Of a DNA stretch of 64,000 bases, positions 1 through 10,511 are shown piece by piece. The stretch spans positions 124,001 to 188,000 of the forward strand of contig CAVVCO010000012.1 of assembly GCA_963746735.1 (NCBI GenBank), written 5' to 3'. Every line of letters begins with the position of its first letter. Position 1 is the first letter of the stretch. The position numbers and the translations under genes were made by a program. Below the pieces are notes generated by a model. That model worked only from the letters and a program-made list of their open reading frames with translations, searched no databases and was not told the DNA's origin. Origin of the DNA: CAVSWT01 sp963746735 (GTDB lineage: Bacteria; Bacteroidota; Ignavibacteria; Ignavibacteriales; Ignavibacteriaceae).

Positions 1-3000
1 GACTCCACTAAAATTACTGTTAGGTTAAATGTACATGGAATGACTACTAATGAAAGGGTTAATCCGGATCATAAAATTAAAGTTTCATTAACCTCACAGC
101 CTATTGGAACTTTTACCTGGGACGGCCCTACAGCAGCTACATTTAAAACTACTATTGATTTGAATAATACACACATTTACCCGGATGTTAATTATTTCCA
201 AGTTGCCGCTAATGGCGACATACCGGCTGATCCGATTTATCCTTTAGCTACGAAGTCTGATGAAATAAGAGTTAATTGGTTTGAATTTGAATACTGGAAA
301 GAATTAAGATGCCGATGGTAATCATTTCATGTTTACAAGTGCTCCCGGCTATTATGGTATGACAAGATATAATGTGTATAGCTGGAAAGAAGATAATATG
401 AAGATTTTTATTCCCCAGAATGGAGAAATAATAACAAATGCAAATATAACACATGATATTTATGGAAGCACATTATATTGGATATGATGTAGAAGATACA
501 ACAGAATTTTTCTGTACTGCTGAAAATTATTATTTACTACCGGATTCATTAGTTAACGATAATCATGTTTCTGATTTAAGAAATACTGCCAATGGAGCAG
601 ATTACATAATAATAACTCATGAAAAATTTTTAACTATTGCACAGCAGCTTTATGATTTAAGAACTAAAAGATTTCCCTGATACTTCTATTCAAAATCCAA
701 GAATTAAAATTGTTCAAGTTCAGGATATTTATGATGAATTTTCCGGTGGATTACTTGATCCTTATGCCCTGCAAAAATTTGTTAAATATGCATTCGAAAA
801 CTGGCAATCACCGGCGCCAGTTTATGTTGTTCTTATTGGCGACATGAGTTATGATTATCGACACCTATTAGCTGATAGCCGTCCTAATTTTATTCCTTCA
901 ATTCCATATCATGCTTATACATATGGGCAATCAGCAAGTGATAATAATATAGTTACTGTTAATGGAAATGACTTAGTGCCTGATCTTGCTATTGGAAGAA
1001 TATCCATTGAAACTTTGGATGAAGGGGAAGTCATAATTCAAAAATTAAGCTCATACCCTGGTGACAATTCAAAAAAATGGAAACAGAATGTATTACTAGT
1101 TGCATCCGGTCAGGATAATGCAGATGAGCTTGTACATAATTTTAATGATGAATGTTTCTTTCTAGAAGATACATATTTAAATCCAAATGGATTAACAGCA
1201 ACTAAAGTTTTCCGATATCCAAATAAGCCAAGACAATATCCCTTTCAAGGAGATGGCCCTGAAATTCGTGCGGCATTTAATGATGGAGCCGTTATAGCAA
1301 ATTATTATGGACATGGCGGCAGCGCTCAATGGGATCTAGTCTTTCATTAATGATGATATTTATGAATTGAATAATGGAGCAAAACTTCCGTTTATTAGCA
1401 GTGTTACTTGTTATACAGCTCATTTCGATAATCAAGATGCATTTGGGGAAAAATTTTTGAAAGTTGCCGATAAAGGTTGTATTGCTTTTTGGGGCAGTTC
1501 TGGTTTAACCTGGTGGGAAACTGGGGTATCTATAAATAAAATTTTTTATGATGAGACATTTAATAAAAAAGAATATATTTCTGGTAAAGCTATTCTAAAT
1601 TCAAAAATAAGATTGGGAGCTGCACCACCATATAATGCAAGCCAGGTTGCTTTGCTTACATTGTTTGGGGATCCGGTTTTGAAGTTAGCAATTCCTGACA
1701 AGCCAGATTTTGTTATAAATCCAAGTGATCTTTCTATTAGTCCGGAAAACCCCACCACGACAGATACTATAAAAGTAAAAGTTAATGTAAATAATTTAGG
1801 AACTACATTCCAACCTGATTCAGTTGTATTAGAGTTATTTGCTTCATCTTCCGACACATCTTATAAGATTGGAAGTTATAAATTCCCAAACTTTGGAGAA
1901 AAGGATTCAACAATATTTAATTGGATTCCCAAAAAAGGAGGACTATATAAATTAACTGCAAAAATTAATGAAACTAATGTAATTCCTGAAATGGATAACT
2001 CGGATAATGAAACATCAGCTTCATTTGCAATTTATGATTTAGGAGAACCAAGTATCGTTAAACCGATTGACGGATTGGCTGATTTGAATAATCCAGTTGA
2101 TTTCCTGTTTCGTGGATAATGGAAATTATCTGAATTTAAATCTTACTTATTTTATTGAAATTGATACTACATTAAGTTTCAGTAATCCTATAATAAATTC
2201 AGGTTCAATCCAGCCAATTGATGGATTATTAGACTGGAAATCTCCAATGGATTATCAAACGGAATTTATTTTTGGAGAACAAGAATTTATAATGGTAAAG
2301 ATTCAAGCTCATGGAGTAAAACCAGAACATTTAAAATAGGTGCTGATTCAAAAAATGGATATAAAGTTAATAGTAAACAATTAAAAATGTTTTCAACTTA
2401 CAAATGTTGTTTATTCAGATTCTTTATCAAGTTTAATTCTAAATACTAAGACCTTACCACCTCATCCTTCAATGAGAAATTTCTAAATACAATAAATGTA
2501 ACTCTTCCAACAGATTCTAAATAATTTATCAAGCTATAACAACAGATGGTAAATATATTTACTATAGCAAGTATGACTTATTACAATAATTCATAGTTCC
2601 AAGTAAAATATATAAATTAGGAACTGGTTTAGAAGGAACAGTTTCCGGTCAAAATTATGGAAGTATTCCAAATATTAATGTTGAAATATGGCATACAATG
2701 TTTTATTACAGTGATGGTTTCATTTACTCAGCAACTAGGTAATTACAAAACTTTATTAAAAGTTAATCCAGAAACAGGTGATACTAACAGAGTTAATATC
2801 CCAGATGGGTTGTTAAATGAAAGCAGATCAAACAGAAAATGGGGCATTTTATTTAACATCTGATGGTAAGATATGTATACAATCTAGCATATAGAGATTC
2901 ATTGGGAAATTCAAAATATACTTTGAGAATTTTGGATCCTGCAAATAGTTGGCGAAAAATTAAAAATGATGTGACTTTAACAGGAAGCAGTTATCAAGGG

Positions 3001-4525
3001 TTTATTTCGTTTTTTGTGGCTGATAATTATTTGTATGCATATGAAAATTATGAATCAGGATTATATGAGAATGATTGATTTAACAGATGGTTCATTTAAA
3101 GAGGAATGGCTTTCTTATGATCCTTTCCAGGGTTTTTATTCATGGTGCTATGATTGGCAAAATGATTTAGTATATGCTTCTGTATTCAGGTCAGGTTTTA
3201 CTCCATCAATTTTTAAGTTTGCGGGTAAATATAAAGATGCAAGTGGAAACTGCGTTTCACCTTCTATCGGTCCTGCGGCTAAATGGAATAGCATTAATTA
3301 CAGCATTGATGCAAATGGAGCAACGGGTACTTATACTGCATACTTAGAAGGTCTGAATAAAACCAACGGGAATTGGGATTTGCTGCAATCTAATCTTCAA
3401 AATAATTATGATTTAACAAATGTGGACGCGAAGAATTATAATTACATAAGAGCTAAATTTAATTTTGTGGATTCGACTTACGGCAGTTCAAATCCAATAC
3501 AACTAAAAAGTTTGAATGTTTCTTATCAAAATCCAACAGAAATTGTTTTATCAAAAAATAATTTTACTTTTTCTCCAGATACGAATCTTCAAGGTTTGCC
3601 GATTGAATCAAGTTTGAAAATAAGAAATATCGGGGATAGTAATGTCCCAAGTTTAAAAGTGAAATATTATTTAAATGCATCCGATACTTCATCGTCTGAT
3701 TCTGCTTTTTTTAATTATAATGTTTCTGTTCCTAAAGATAGTTCTGTTATTATAAATAATACTATCGCAACAAGCAGGCTATTATTTAATAATGAAATGA
3801 AAGTGGTTGCTGAAACCGAAACTCCTGAATACTTCACTGTAAATAACATAATAAAAAAAGATTTTTATGTTTCAAGAGATTCAGTGAATCCTAAAATGAA
3901 TGTTACATTTGATGGTAAAGAAATTTTAAATGGTGATGTAGTTTCATCTCATCCAAAAATTTTAATTACACTAGAAGATAATAGTCCTCTTCCTTTGGAT
4001 ACTAGCTACTTCACTTTAATTTATAATAATGAAGCATTAAGCTTTTCCCAGCCTGATATAAATTATTCTTATTCACCATATCCGAATTCTAAGTCTGTAA
4101 TTGAGTGGAGTCCGCAGCTTCAAAATGGAAAAAATGTTCTTGAAATTTTAGCAAGAGATGCATCAGGAAATTATTCCGATTCAACATCCTACCGGATTAT
4201 TTTTTATACTTATACTGAAAACGATATTCAAAACATTTTAAATTTTCCTAATCCGTTCAAAGATGCAACTTATTTTACATTTGAGCTGCGAGGTACTCAA
4301 GTCCCGGAAGAGCTTCTTATCAAAATATATACTGTTGCAGGAAGGTTAATTAAGGATATTTCTATTCCTCCTTCACAGTTAAGTATTGGGCTAAATAAAT
4401 TTTATTGGGATGGCAGAGATCAGGATGGAGATGAAGTTGCAAATGGCTTATATTTTTACAAAATTGTGTATAAAAATAATGGAATTGTTAAGACAGCAAC
4501 AGAAAAATTAGCAAAAGTTAAATAG
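1..4525 (+). pseudogene. Gingipain-like C25 cysteine peptidase with CARDB region and T9SS tail; 5'-truncated and multiply frameshifted
   Basis: Reading is open from base 1, so the gene starts upstream. Piecing the frames together gives one continuous large secreted protein. The C25 catalytic pair is visible: His in YYGHGGSAQW (about 1305-1335) and Cys in FISSVTCYTAHF (about 1390-1425). A CARDB-like domain follows (about 1710-2030), then repeat-type domains, and a T9SS C-terminal domain with NFPNPF and GLYFYKI near the stop. This family cleaves after Arg/Lys or acts as the PorU sortase; which applies here is not decidable. I count +1 shifts near 312, 477, 672, 1345, 2111, 2398, 2743, 2840, 2870 and 3070, -1 shifts near 2270, 2485 and 2526, and an in-frame TAA at 2587. 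The last 1.45 kb is intact. It is either a decaying gene or low-quality sequence at a contig edge. Confidence 0.8.
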
Positions 4526-4642
4526 TTTTCTCAATATGAAATTTTAATTAGAAAACATTCCCAATTTGCTTAATTATTTGCATATCAATTAGGCACCATT
4601 TTTGTTTTTTAGCATCTTTCAAAAAATCAAAAGGTAGATGAA

Positions 4643-6475
4643 ATGTGTGGAATAGTTGGATACATAGGTGACAAAAATTGTGTTCCAATCCTAATAAACG
4701 GATTAAAAAGATTGGAATATCGGGGATATGATTCTGCCGGGGTTGCGCTGTTAACAAAAGATGGAATGAAAGTAATTAAAAATAAAGGTAAAGTTTCTTT
4801 ACTACAGGATAAATTAGATAAAACAAATTATACTTCACATATTGGAATAGGCCATACGCGCTGGGCAACTCATGGTGCCCCAACCGAGACAAACGCTCAC
4901 CCTCATTTTAATACCGACAAAACATTATGTGTAATTCATAATGGCATAATTGAAAATTACCAGACTTTAAGAACCGGATTAAAAAAATTGGGTTACCAGT
5001 TTTTAACTGAAACTGATTCTGAAGTTTTACCGCATTTGATTGACAGTTTTTTGAAAAGAGGGCACACCTTGTTCAAATCTGTTAGAATGGCTTTAAATGA
5101 AGTAGATGGTACCTATGGAATTTGCGTTGTTTATGAAGAAGAACCAGATAAATTAATTGCCGCAAGAAAGGGTTCACCTCTTGTTATTGGAATTGGGGAA
5201 GGTGAAAATTTTGTGGCTTCAGATGTATCTGCAATTTTAGCACATACAAAACAAGTTATATATTTAGAAGACGGAGAATTAGCTGAAATTCATAAAGATA
5301 AGTTTATTGCAAAAACTATTCATGATGATGATTTAGAAAAAGAAATCCATGAAATCAGTATGACTCTTGATGAAATTGATAAAAGCGGTTATGCGCATTT
5401 CATGCTTAAAGAAATTATGGAACAGCCTGAATCGGTTACCAATTCTCTTCGCGGAAGAATTTTAGTTGATGAAGGAACCAGCAAGTTAGGCGGACTTGAA
5501 AATGTTATAGATCAAATTGCAGATTCAAAAAGAATTATTATTACTGCATGCGGAACTTCATGGCATTCAGGTTTGGTTGGAGAATATATGTTTGAACAGT
5601 TTGCCAGAATACCAACTGAAGTCGAATATGCTTCCGAGTTTAGATACAGAAATCCAGTTGTTAATAAAGATGATGCAATATTTTTTATAACTCAAAGCGG
5701 AGAAACTGCAGATACCTTAGCTGCCATGAAGGAAGCAAAAAATAAAGGTGCTTTAGCTCTTGGAATCTGTAACGTTGTCGGTAGTTCTATTGCTCGCGAA
5801 AGCAGCGCTGGTGTTTATACACATGCCGGGCCGGAGATTGGTGTTGCTTCAACAAAAGCTTTTACTTCTCAGTTAATTGTTCTTGCTTTAATCACACTTG
5901 CAATTGCCCGTAAAAAAAGTATGAGCAAAGTTGATGGCCAGACAATTGCAAAAGAACTTCAAATGCTGCCTGAGAAAATTTCAAAAATTCTAAAATTAAA
6001 TGATCAAATAGAACAGATTGCAGATCAGTTTGTGAATGCTAAGAATTTTCTTTACCTGGGTAGAGGATACAATTTTCCTGTAGCACTTGAAGGTGCTTTA
6101 AAACTTAAAGAAATTTCTTATATACATGCTGAAGGTTATCCTGCTGCTGAAATGAAACACGGGCCAATCGCTTTGATAGACGAAAATATGCCTGCTGTTT
6201 TTATTGCACCAAAGGATTCAACTTATGAAAAAATCATCAGCAATATAGAAGAAGTGAGAGCGAGAAAAGGAAGAATTATTGCAATTGCCAGTGAAAATGA
6301 TTCTGAAATTGATAAGCTTGTTGATTTTTCGATTAAAATTCCGGATACAATAAGAATGCTTATGCCAATACTTACGGTTATACCTTTACAGTTGCTTGCT
6401 TATCATATAGCCGTTAAAAAAGGTTTAAATGTAGATCAACCCAGAAATCTGGCAAAAAGTGTAACTGTCGAATAG
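4643..6475 (+). CDS. glmS: Glutamine--fructose-6-phosphate aminotransferase (isomerizing)
   Basis: Makes glucosamine-6-phosphate from fructose-6-phosphate and glutamine, the entry step to peptidoglycan and lipopolysaccharide amino sugars; cytosolic. The protein begins MCGIVGYIG, so Cys2 becomes the N-terminal nucleophile after Met removal. This fixes the start. The class II amidotransferase domain (GHTRWATHG, HNGIIENY) covers about residues 1-220. Two SIS domains follow (ITACGTSWHSG near 305; LGRGYNFPVALEGALKLKE near 475) and the conserved C-terminus ends PRNLAKSVTVE. Length 610 aa is normal. The 117-bp gap upstream is too short for a glmS ribozyme and none is seen. It stands alone between the broken C25 gene and the COG2403 GTPase. 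Confidence 0.97.
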   Translation: MCGIVGYIGDKNCVPILINGLKRLEYRGYDSAGVALLTKDGMKVIKNKGKVSLLQDKLDKTNYTSHIGIGHTRWATHGAPTETNAHPHFNTDKTLCVIHNGIIENYQTLRTGLKKLGYQFLTETDSEVLPHLIDSFLKRGHTLFKSVRMALNEVDGTYGICVVYEEEPDKLIAARKGSPLVIGIGEGENFVASDVSAILAHTKQVIYLEDGELAEIHKDKFIAKTIHDDDLEKEIHEISMTLDEIDKSGYAHFMLKEIMEQPESVTNSLRGRILVDEGTSKLGGLENVIDQIADSKRIIITACGTSWHSGLVGEYMFEQFARIPTEVEYASEFRYRNPVVNKDDAIFFITQSGETADTLAAMKEAKNKGALALGICNVVGSSIARESSAGVYTHAGPEIGVASTKAFTSQLIVLALITLAIARKKSMSKVDGQTIAKELQMLPEKISKILKLNDQIEQIADQFVNAKNFLYLGRGYNFPVALEGALKLKEISYIHAEGYPAAEMKHGPIALIDENMPAVFIAPKDSTYEKIISNIEEVRARKGRIIAIASENDSEIDKLVDFSIKIPDTIRMLMPILTVIPLQLLAYHIAVKKGLNVDQPRNLAKSVTVE

Positions 6476-6563
6476 AAAAACTAAAACCATAGAGCTGGTT
6501 CCAAAAGAAATTCAGCTAAAAGAAAAAATATGTACAAAAAATATATTAAGGGAGAATTGATTT

Positions 6564-7883
6564 ATGCGTAAAAAAAATGTTCTAATTATGGGTGCCGCTG
6601 GACGTGACTTTCATAATTTTAATGTAGTTTTCAGAGACAACGAAGACTATAATGTTGTTGCTTTTACTGCCACTCAAATTCCAAATATTGACGGAAGAAT
6701 ATACCCGCCTGAACTTACCGGGAAATTATATCCAAAGGGAATTAAGATATATGATGAAAAAGAACTTCTTAAATTGATCAAAGATTTAAAAGTTGACGAA
6801 GTTGTATTTTCTTATTCTGATGTTCCTTTCAATTATGTAATGACAAAAGCATCAATAGTAAATGCGGCAGGAGTTTCATTCCGCCTTTTGGGTGCAGATG
6901 AAACTATGATTAAAAGCAAAAAGCCTGTGATATCCATTATTGCTGTTAGAACCGGCTGTGGTAAATCTCAAACTTCAAGAAAGGTTGTTCAAATATTAAA
7001 AGATGCTGGAAAGAAAGTTGTTTCAATTAGGCATCCAATGCCTTACGGCGATCTTGTTAAACAGAAAGTTCAAAGATTCGGTTCGTTAGCAGATTTAAAG
7101 AAACATAAGTGTACAATAGAAGAAATGGAAGAGTACGAACCTCATATAGCTATGGGCAGTGTAATTTATGCCGGCGTTGATTACGGAGCTATTCTTGCTG
7201 AAGCTGAAAAAGAAGCTGATATCATAATTTGGGATGGTGGCAATAACGATATTCCATTTTATAAATCTGACTTAACATTTACAGTTGTTGATCCTCATAG
7301 ACCAGGACATGAAATGACTTACTATCCGGGAAATACTTCACTAAGATTAGCTGATGCTGTTATTATTAATAAAATCGTAGAAGCAAAACCCGAAAATATT
7401 AGAACAGTTAGAGACAATATTAGAATTGCAAATCCTAATGCTCAGGTAATTGAAGGAGCATCTCCAATATTTGTTGAGAAGCCTGAATTAATAAAAGGAA
7501 AGAGAGTTCTTGTTGTGGAAGATGGACCAACATTAACACATGGAGAAATGGAATACGGTGCCGGAATGGTTGCAGCATGGAATTACGGTGCATCTCAAAT
7601 AGTTGATCCACGTCCTTATACCGTAAAATCTATTACCGAGACATATAAAAAATATCCAAAGATTGGAATTTTATTACCTGCAATGGGTTACGGCGATAAG
7701 CAGATGAAAGATCTTGAAGAAACAATAAACAAAACTGATTGTGATTCAGTTATAATTGGAACTCCGATAGATTTAGGAAGGATATTGAAGATCAATAAAC
7801 CTTCAACAAGAGTAAAATATGAACTGCAGGAAATCGGTGAAATTACCATTGAAAAAATATTAAAAGAAAAAGGAATGATATAG
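6564..7883 (+). CDS. COG2403 predicted GTPase, related to cyclic 2,3-diphosphoglycerate synthetase
   Basis: A 439-aa soluble protein. The N-terminal half looks like a Rossmann-type nucleotide fold (VLIMGAAGRDFHNFN). A P-loop lies at about residues 129-137 (RTGCGKSQ), followed by IIWDGGNNDIPFY and DPHRPGHE, which are typical of this family. The archaeal relative CpgS cyclises 2,3-bisphosphoglycerate with ATP, but the bacterial members of COG2403 are largely uncharacterised, so the substrate here is unknown. The start follows a GGGAGAA SD-like sequence about 8 bases upstream. It lies 88 bp after glmS and may share its transcript. No odd composition. Confidence 0.8.
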   Translation: MRKKNVLIMGAAGRDFHNFNVVFRDNEDYNVVAFTATQIPNIDGRIYPPELTGKLYPKGIKIYDEKELLKLIKDLKVDEVVFSYSDVPFNYVMTKASIVNAAGVSFRLLGADETMIKSKKPVISIIAVRTGCGKSQTSRKVVQILKDAGKKVVSIRHPMPYGDLVKQKVQRFGSLADLKKHKCTIEEMEEYEPHIAMGSVIYAGVDYGAILAEAEKEADIIIWDGGNNDIPFYKSDLTFTVVDPHRPGHEMTYYPGNTSLRLADAVIINKIVEAKPENIRTVRDNIRIANPNAQVIEGASPIFVEKPELIKGKRVLVVEDGPTLTHGEMEYGAGMVAAWNYGASQIVDPRPYTVKSITETYKKYPKIGILLPAMGYGDKQMKDLEETINKTDCDSVIIGTPIDLGRILKINKPSTRVKYELQEIGEITIEKILKEKGMI

Positions 7884-7951
7884 TAAAAATAGAAGTAAAA
7901 TTTTTTGAGTTATAAAGAATTATAATTATTTTTGGACTCTAAAATTTTGAT

Positions 7952-8024
7952 GGGCAGATAGCTCAGTCGGTAGAGCAAAGGACTGAAAATCCTTGTGTCG
8001 GGGGTTCAATTCCCTCTCTGCCCA
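7952..8024 (+). tRNA. tRNA-Phe (GAA)
   Basis: A 73-nt cloverleaf. The acceptor stem GGGCAGA (7952-7958) pairs with TCTGCCC (8017-8023), with discriminator A at 8024. The D-arm contains AGCTCAGTCGGTAGAGC and the T-arm contains GGGTTCAATTCCC. The anticodon GAA sits at 7985-7987 in the loop CTGAAAA. The CCA end is not encoded. An intrinsic terminator follows directly. Confidence 0.96.
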
Positions 8025-8030
8025 CATTAC

Positions 8031-8060
8031 AATCCCGCTTACCGAGGCGGGATTTTTGTT
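8031..8060 (+). terminator. Intrinsic terminator after tRNA-Phe
   Basis: Perfect 8-bp stem AATCCCGC (8031-8038) / GCGGGATT (8047-8054) with an 8-nt loop, followed by a T-rich run TTTGTTTTG. Confidence 0.85.
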
Positions 8061-8164
8061 TTGAAATCAGATTAATTACAAGTCAAAGGATTTATTCCTT
8101 TCATTTAATAAATTAGTCAATGTTTTTTAGTATTGGCTAATTATAAATAGATAAAGGCACAAAG

Positions 8165-9742
8165 ATGAAATTGATTTCTACAATTATTTTATCTGCATTA
8201 TTTGTATTCAATATATTTCCCCAAAATAGTTCCAAAAACTTTGATCTCTCAAATACTAGCTTAAATAATGCTGTTTTGCAACTGAACAAATCTCGGTTGG
8301 TTGGAAAAGATAGGTTAAAATTAAAAGCAATTTTGTTTCACATTTCAAAGAGTGATCTTAATAATAATTTAAGTATTGATAAAGAATTAAGTTTAAGCGA
8401 TCAAAAAATAAAAATTAATGATTATAGTATTCAATTGGGTAACGGTTATTACTTAATTGGTGAAACCTATCAAACATGGGGAGATTCTAGTTGGATAAAT
8501 GTTACAAAACATATTTATAGTTTTGATTTTAATAAAAGATTGTCTGAAACTATATATCAAATCTGGAATGGAACAAATTGGATTAATAGTACAAAAGATT
8601 CAAACTCTTATGATATCAACAATAATTTATCTGAAGAATTAATTGAAGAATGGAATGGGACAGATTGGTCGTATAAAAGCAGATATACATATATTTTTGA
8701 CGATAACAATAATCAATTAGAAGCGCTTTGGGAAGATTGGGATGGATTTGACTGGGTTAGCAGCGGGGAGTATTTATATACTTATGACGAGAACAGTAAT
8801 CTTTTAGAAGAACGTTTCCAGGTTTGGGTTATTGATAATTGGGTTAATAGTTTACAGTCTACATATACTTATGAGAACAATAATTTAACCAGTTTAGTTA
8901 AAGAGGAATGGGGCGACACTAATTGGGTAAATATTTCAAAATACATCTATGGTTACGATTCATTTAATAACCGGAATTTAATTATTAACCAATTATGGCA
9001 AGATTCAACCTGGGTTAACAATTCAAAATATTTAAAAACTTATGACGGAAATAATAAACTAACTGAAATGACATATCAATTTTGGAATAATGAATGGTTG
9101 AATAGTCAATATTATAAATACTTTTATAATGAAAATAATAAAATAACCGAACAGCAAACTCAATTGTGGAATGGTACAGGATGGGATAATAATTTGAAGT
9201 CTTTGTATACTTATAATGATACATCGTTAACCTACCAGCTAGATCAAATTTGGGATACTGGAAATTGGATGGACATTGCCAAAACTTATAACGATTATGA
9301 CCAATACAACAATCTTGTTGATAATTATTATATAACCTGGGATGATACAATCTGGGTTAATAATTATATGAATATTTACGAATACAGTACTCTAACTTCA
9401 GTTAATGGAAGTCCTATTGTTAGTAAGAGTTTTGGCTTATACAATAACTACCCGAATCCTTTCAATCCATCAACAATTATAAGCTGGCAATCTCCAATTA
9501 ACGGTTTACAAACATTAAAAATCTTTGATGTTTTGGGTAGAGAAGTCGCAACTTTAGTAAATGAATATAAACCGGCTGGCAAGTATAAAATCGAATTTAA
9601 TCCGGCTGCAAATAATGATTTAGCTTCAGGAGTCTATTTTTATCAACTAAGAGTAAGCAAGACTGAATCAAATCAATCTGGAGAAAATAAAAATACAGGC
9701 CAGGTTTTTATTCAAACAAAAAAAATGATATACTTGAAGTAA
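8165..9742 (+). CDS. Exported Trp-repeat protein with T9SS sorting domain
   Basis: A 525-aa protein with a signal peptide (MKLISTIILSALFVFNIFPQ). The middle, roughly residues 95-410, is a tandem array of about eleven 30-35-residue units. Each contains a Trp pair (WNGTNW, WNGTDW, WDGFDW, WGDTNW, WQDSTW, WNGTGW, WDTGNW and similar) followed by an aromatic strand and an Asn-rich turn of the YTYDENNNL type. The last 85 residues are a T9SS type A sorting domain (NNYPNPFNPSTIISW, LGREVATLVNEY, GVYFYQLR, KKMIYLK). It should be moved across the outer membrane and anchored or released by a PorU-type sortase. The pattern resembles YD-type beta repeats, but I do not recognise a named family. Function unknown; an adhesin or surface role is inference. 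Confidence 0.8.
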   Translation: MKLISTIILSALFVFNIFPQNSSKNFDLSNTSLNNAVLQLNKSRLVGKDRLKLKAILFHISKSDLNNNLSIDKELSLSDQKIKINDYSIQLGNGYYLIGETYQTWGDSSWINVTKHIYSFDFNKRLSETIYQIWNGTNWINSTKDSNSYDINNNLSEELIEEWNGTDWSYKSRYTYIFDDNNNQLEALWEDWDGFDWVSSGEYLYTYDENSNLLEERFQVWVIDNWVNSLQSTYTYENNNLTSLVKEEWGDTNWVNISKYIYGYDSFNNRNLIINQLWQDSTWVNNSKYLKTYDGNNKLTEMTYQFWNNEWLNSQYYKYFYNENNKITEQQTQLWNGTGWDNNLKSLYTYNDTSLTYQLDQIWDTGNWMDIAKTYNDYDQYNNLVDNYYITWDDTIWVNNYMNIYEYSTLTSVNGSPIVSKSFGLYNNYPNPFNPSTIISWQSPINGLQTLKIFDVLGREVATLVNEYKPAGKYKIEFNPAANNDLASGVYFYQLRVSKTESNQSGENKNTGQVFIQTKKMIYLK

Positions 9743-9749
9743 GTTTGGG

Positions 9750-10007
9750 CTAGGTTACTTGATAAAATTTTCGAATTATCCAATAAACAATTAATCCTCC
9801 AACAACATAGACAGTAAATTCAGTTATATCATAGTGTTGTAAATTGGTAGTAGAAAACGGGAAAAATTTATCAGTGTATTGAGTTAACTCTTCCCACTTT
9901 GCGTAAGGTAGTTTCCTTGCATTAATGATAAGTTTTTCTACATAACCTGAAAGGTATAGCAGAACGCAATTAACTATTATCCAAAGTGAAATTAAAATTT
10001 TATCCAT
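9750..10007 (-). CDS. Small two-pass membrane protein, unknown
   Basis: 85 aa. The N-terminal hydrophobic segment (residues 4-22, ILISLWIIVNCVLLYLSGY) and the C-terminal one (about 65-80, FTVYVVGGLIVYWII) flank a polar middle with KLPYAKWEELTQY and a Phe/Pro-rich turn. Both ends of the gene are clean. The upstream side of this minus-strand gene has TTAGGAGAACTT near 10010-10023, a plausible SD about 5 bases before the ATG. Downstream it converges on the Trp-repeat gene with only 7 bp between the stops. No family recognised. Confidence 0.55.
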   Translation of the reverse strand: MDKILISLWIIVNCVLLYLSGYVEKLIINARKLPYAKWEELTQYTDKFFPFSTTNLQHYDITEFTVYVVGGLIVYWIIRKFYQVT

Positions 10008-10188
10008 AGTTAGGAGAACTTATTTTGATTATGTATCCACAACAATAAGGGAATCCCTTATACTATAGAAGTTGTGAGTTATGTCATTCTTTGAAATTCT
10101 GCAAAAATTATTAGATTAATCTTGAATGTTAATTTTTTTTACAATAATTTAACTTAAAAATTATTCAAAATATATAGAGGGTTAGTAT

Positions 10189-10359
10189 ATGAGCACTTGT
10201 AACTGCGAAGACTTTAATACCTGTATATGTTGTACAACTTATGATGATTGTCTACAAAAGGAATTTGTGGAAAAAGGGAGGATTAAAGCTAGTTCTATAT
10301 TAACCACATTTATTATTGCTATTCTTATTCTTTCCGCTATAGTTATTAAAATATTTTGA
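10189..10359 (+). CDS. 56-aa Cys-rich N-terminus, single transmembrane protein
   Basis: A short gene with an SD-like GAGGG 7 bases before the ATG. The first 21 residues hold six cysteines (C4, C6, C12, C14, C15, C21 in the pattern CxC-x5-CxCC-x5-C). A charged linker (KEFVEKGRIK) follows, then one hydrophobic helix (about residues 37-53), with KIF at the end. This would place a Cys cluster on one face of the membrane, able to bind a metal or form disulfides. No family recognised. The dense Cys codons in AT-rich DNA and the SD argue that it is a real gene. Confidence 0.55.
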   Translation: MSTCNCEDFNTCICCTTYDDCLQKEFVEKGRIKASSILTTFIIAILILSAIVIKIF

Positions 10360-10382
10360 CTTATAGCTTATTATTTATTTAA

Positions 10383-10511
10383 CTATAGATTAAATAAAAG
10401 AATTAAAAACATGTAAAACGTGTACAGGATTATCCATCCAAAGAATACAAGCACCATAAAAGCAATTAGTTTGTAGTCTTGAACCCAGTGCTTTAACTTC
10501 AATAATAGCAT
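10383..10511 (-). CDS. 42-aa single-pass membrane miniprotein
   Basis: Encoded on the minus strand, starting MLLLKLKHWVQDYKL, then one long hydrophobic stretch rich in Phe, Leu and Ile. Its support is an excellent SD, GGAGG, 4 bases before the ATG (complement of 10515-10519). The stop lies 24 bp from the stop of the convergent Cys-rich gene. It resembles the tiny accessory subunits seen beside respiratory or stress complexes, but nothing here shows a partner. Moderate to low confidence. Confidence 0.42.
   Translation of the reverse strand: MLLLKLKHWVQDYKLIAFMVLVFFGWIILYTFYMFLILLFNL

Noticed and set aside
4526..4642. glmS ribozyme upstream of glmS
   Set aside because: The 117-bp gap is too short and shows no ribozyme core; the family is mainly Firmicutes.
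4548..4757. 69-codon minus-strand frame over the glmS start
   Set aside because: Shadow of glmS on the opposite strand; no family similarity and no start signal.
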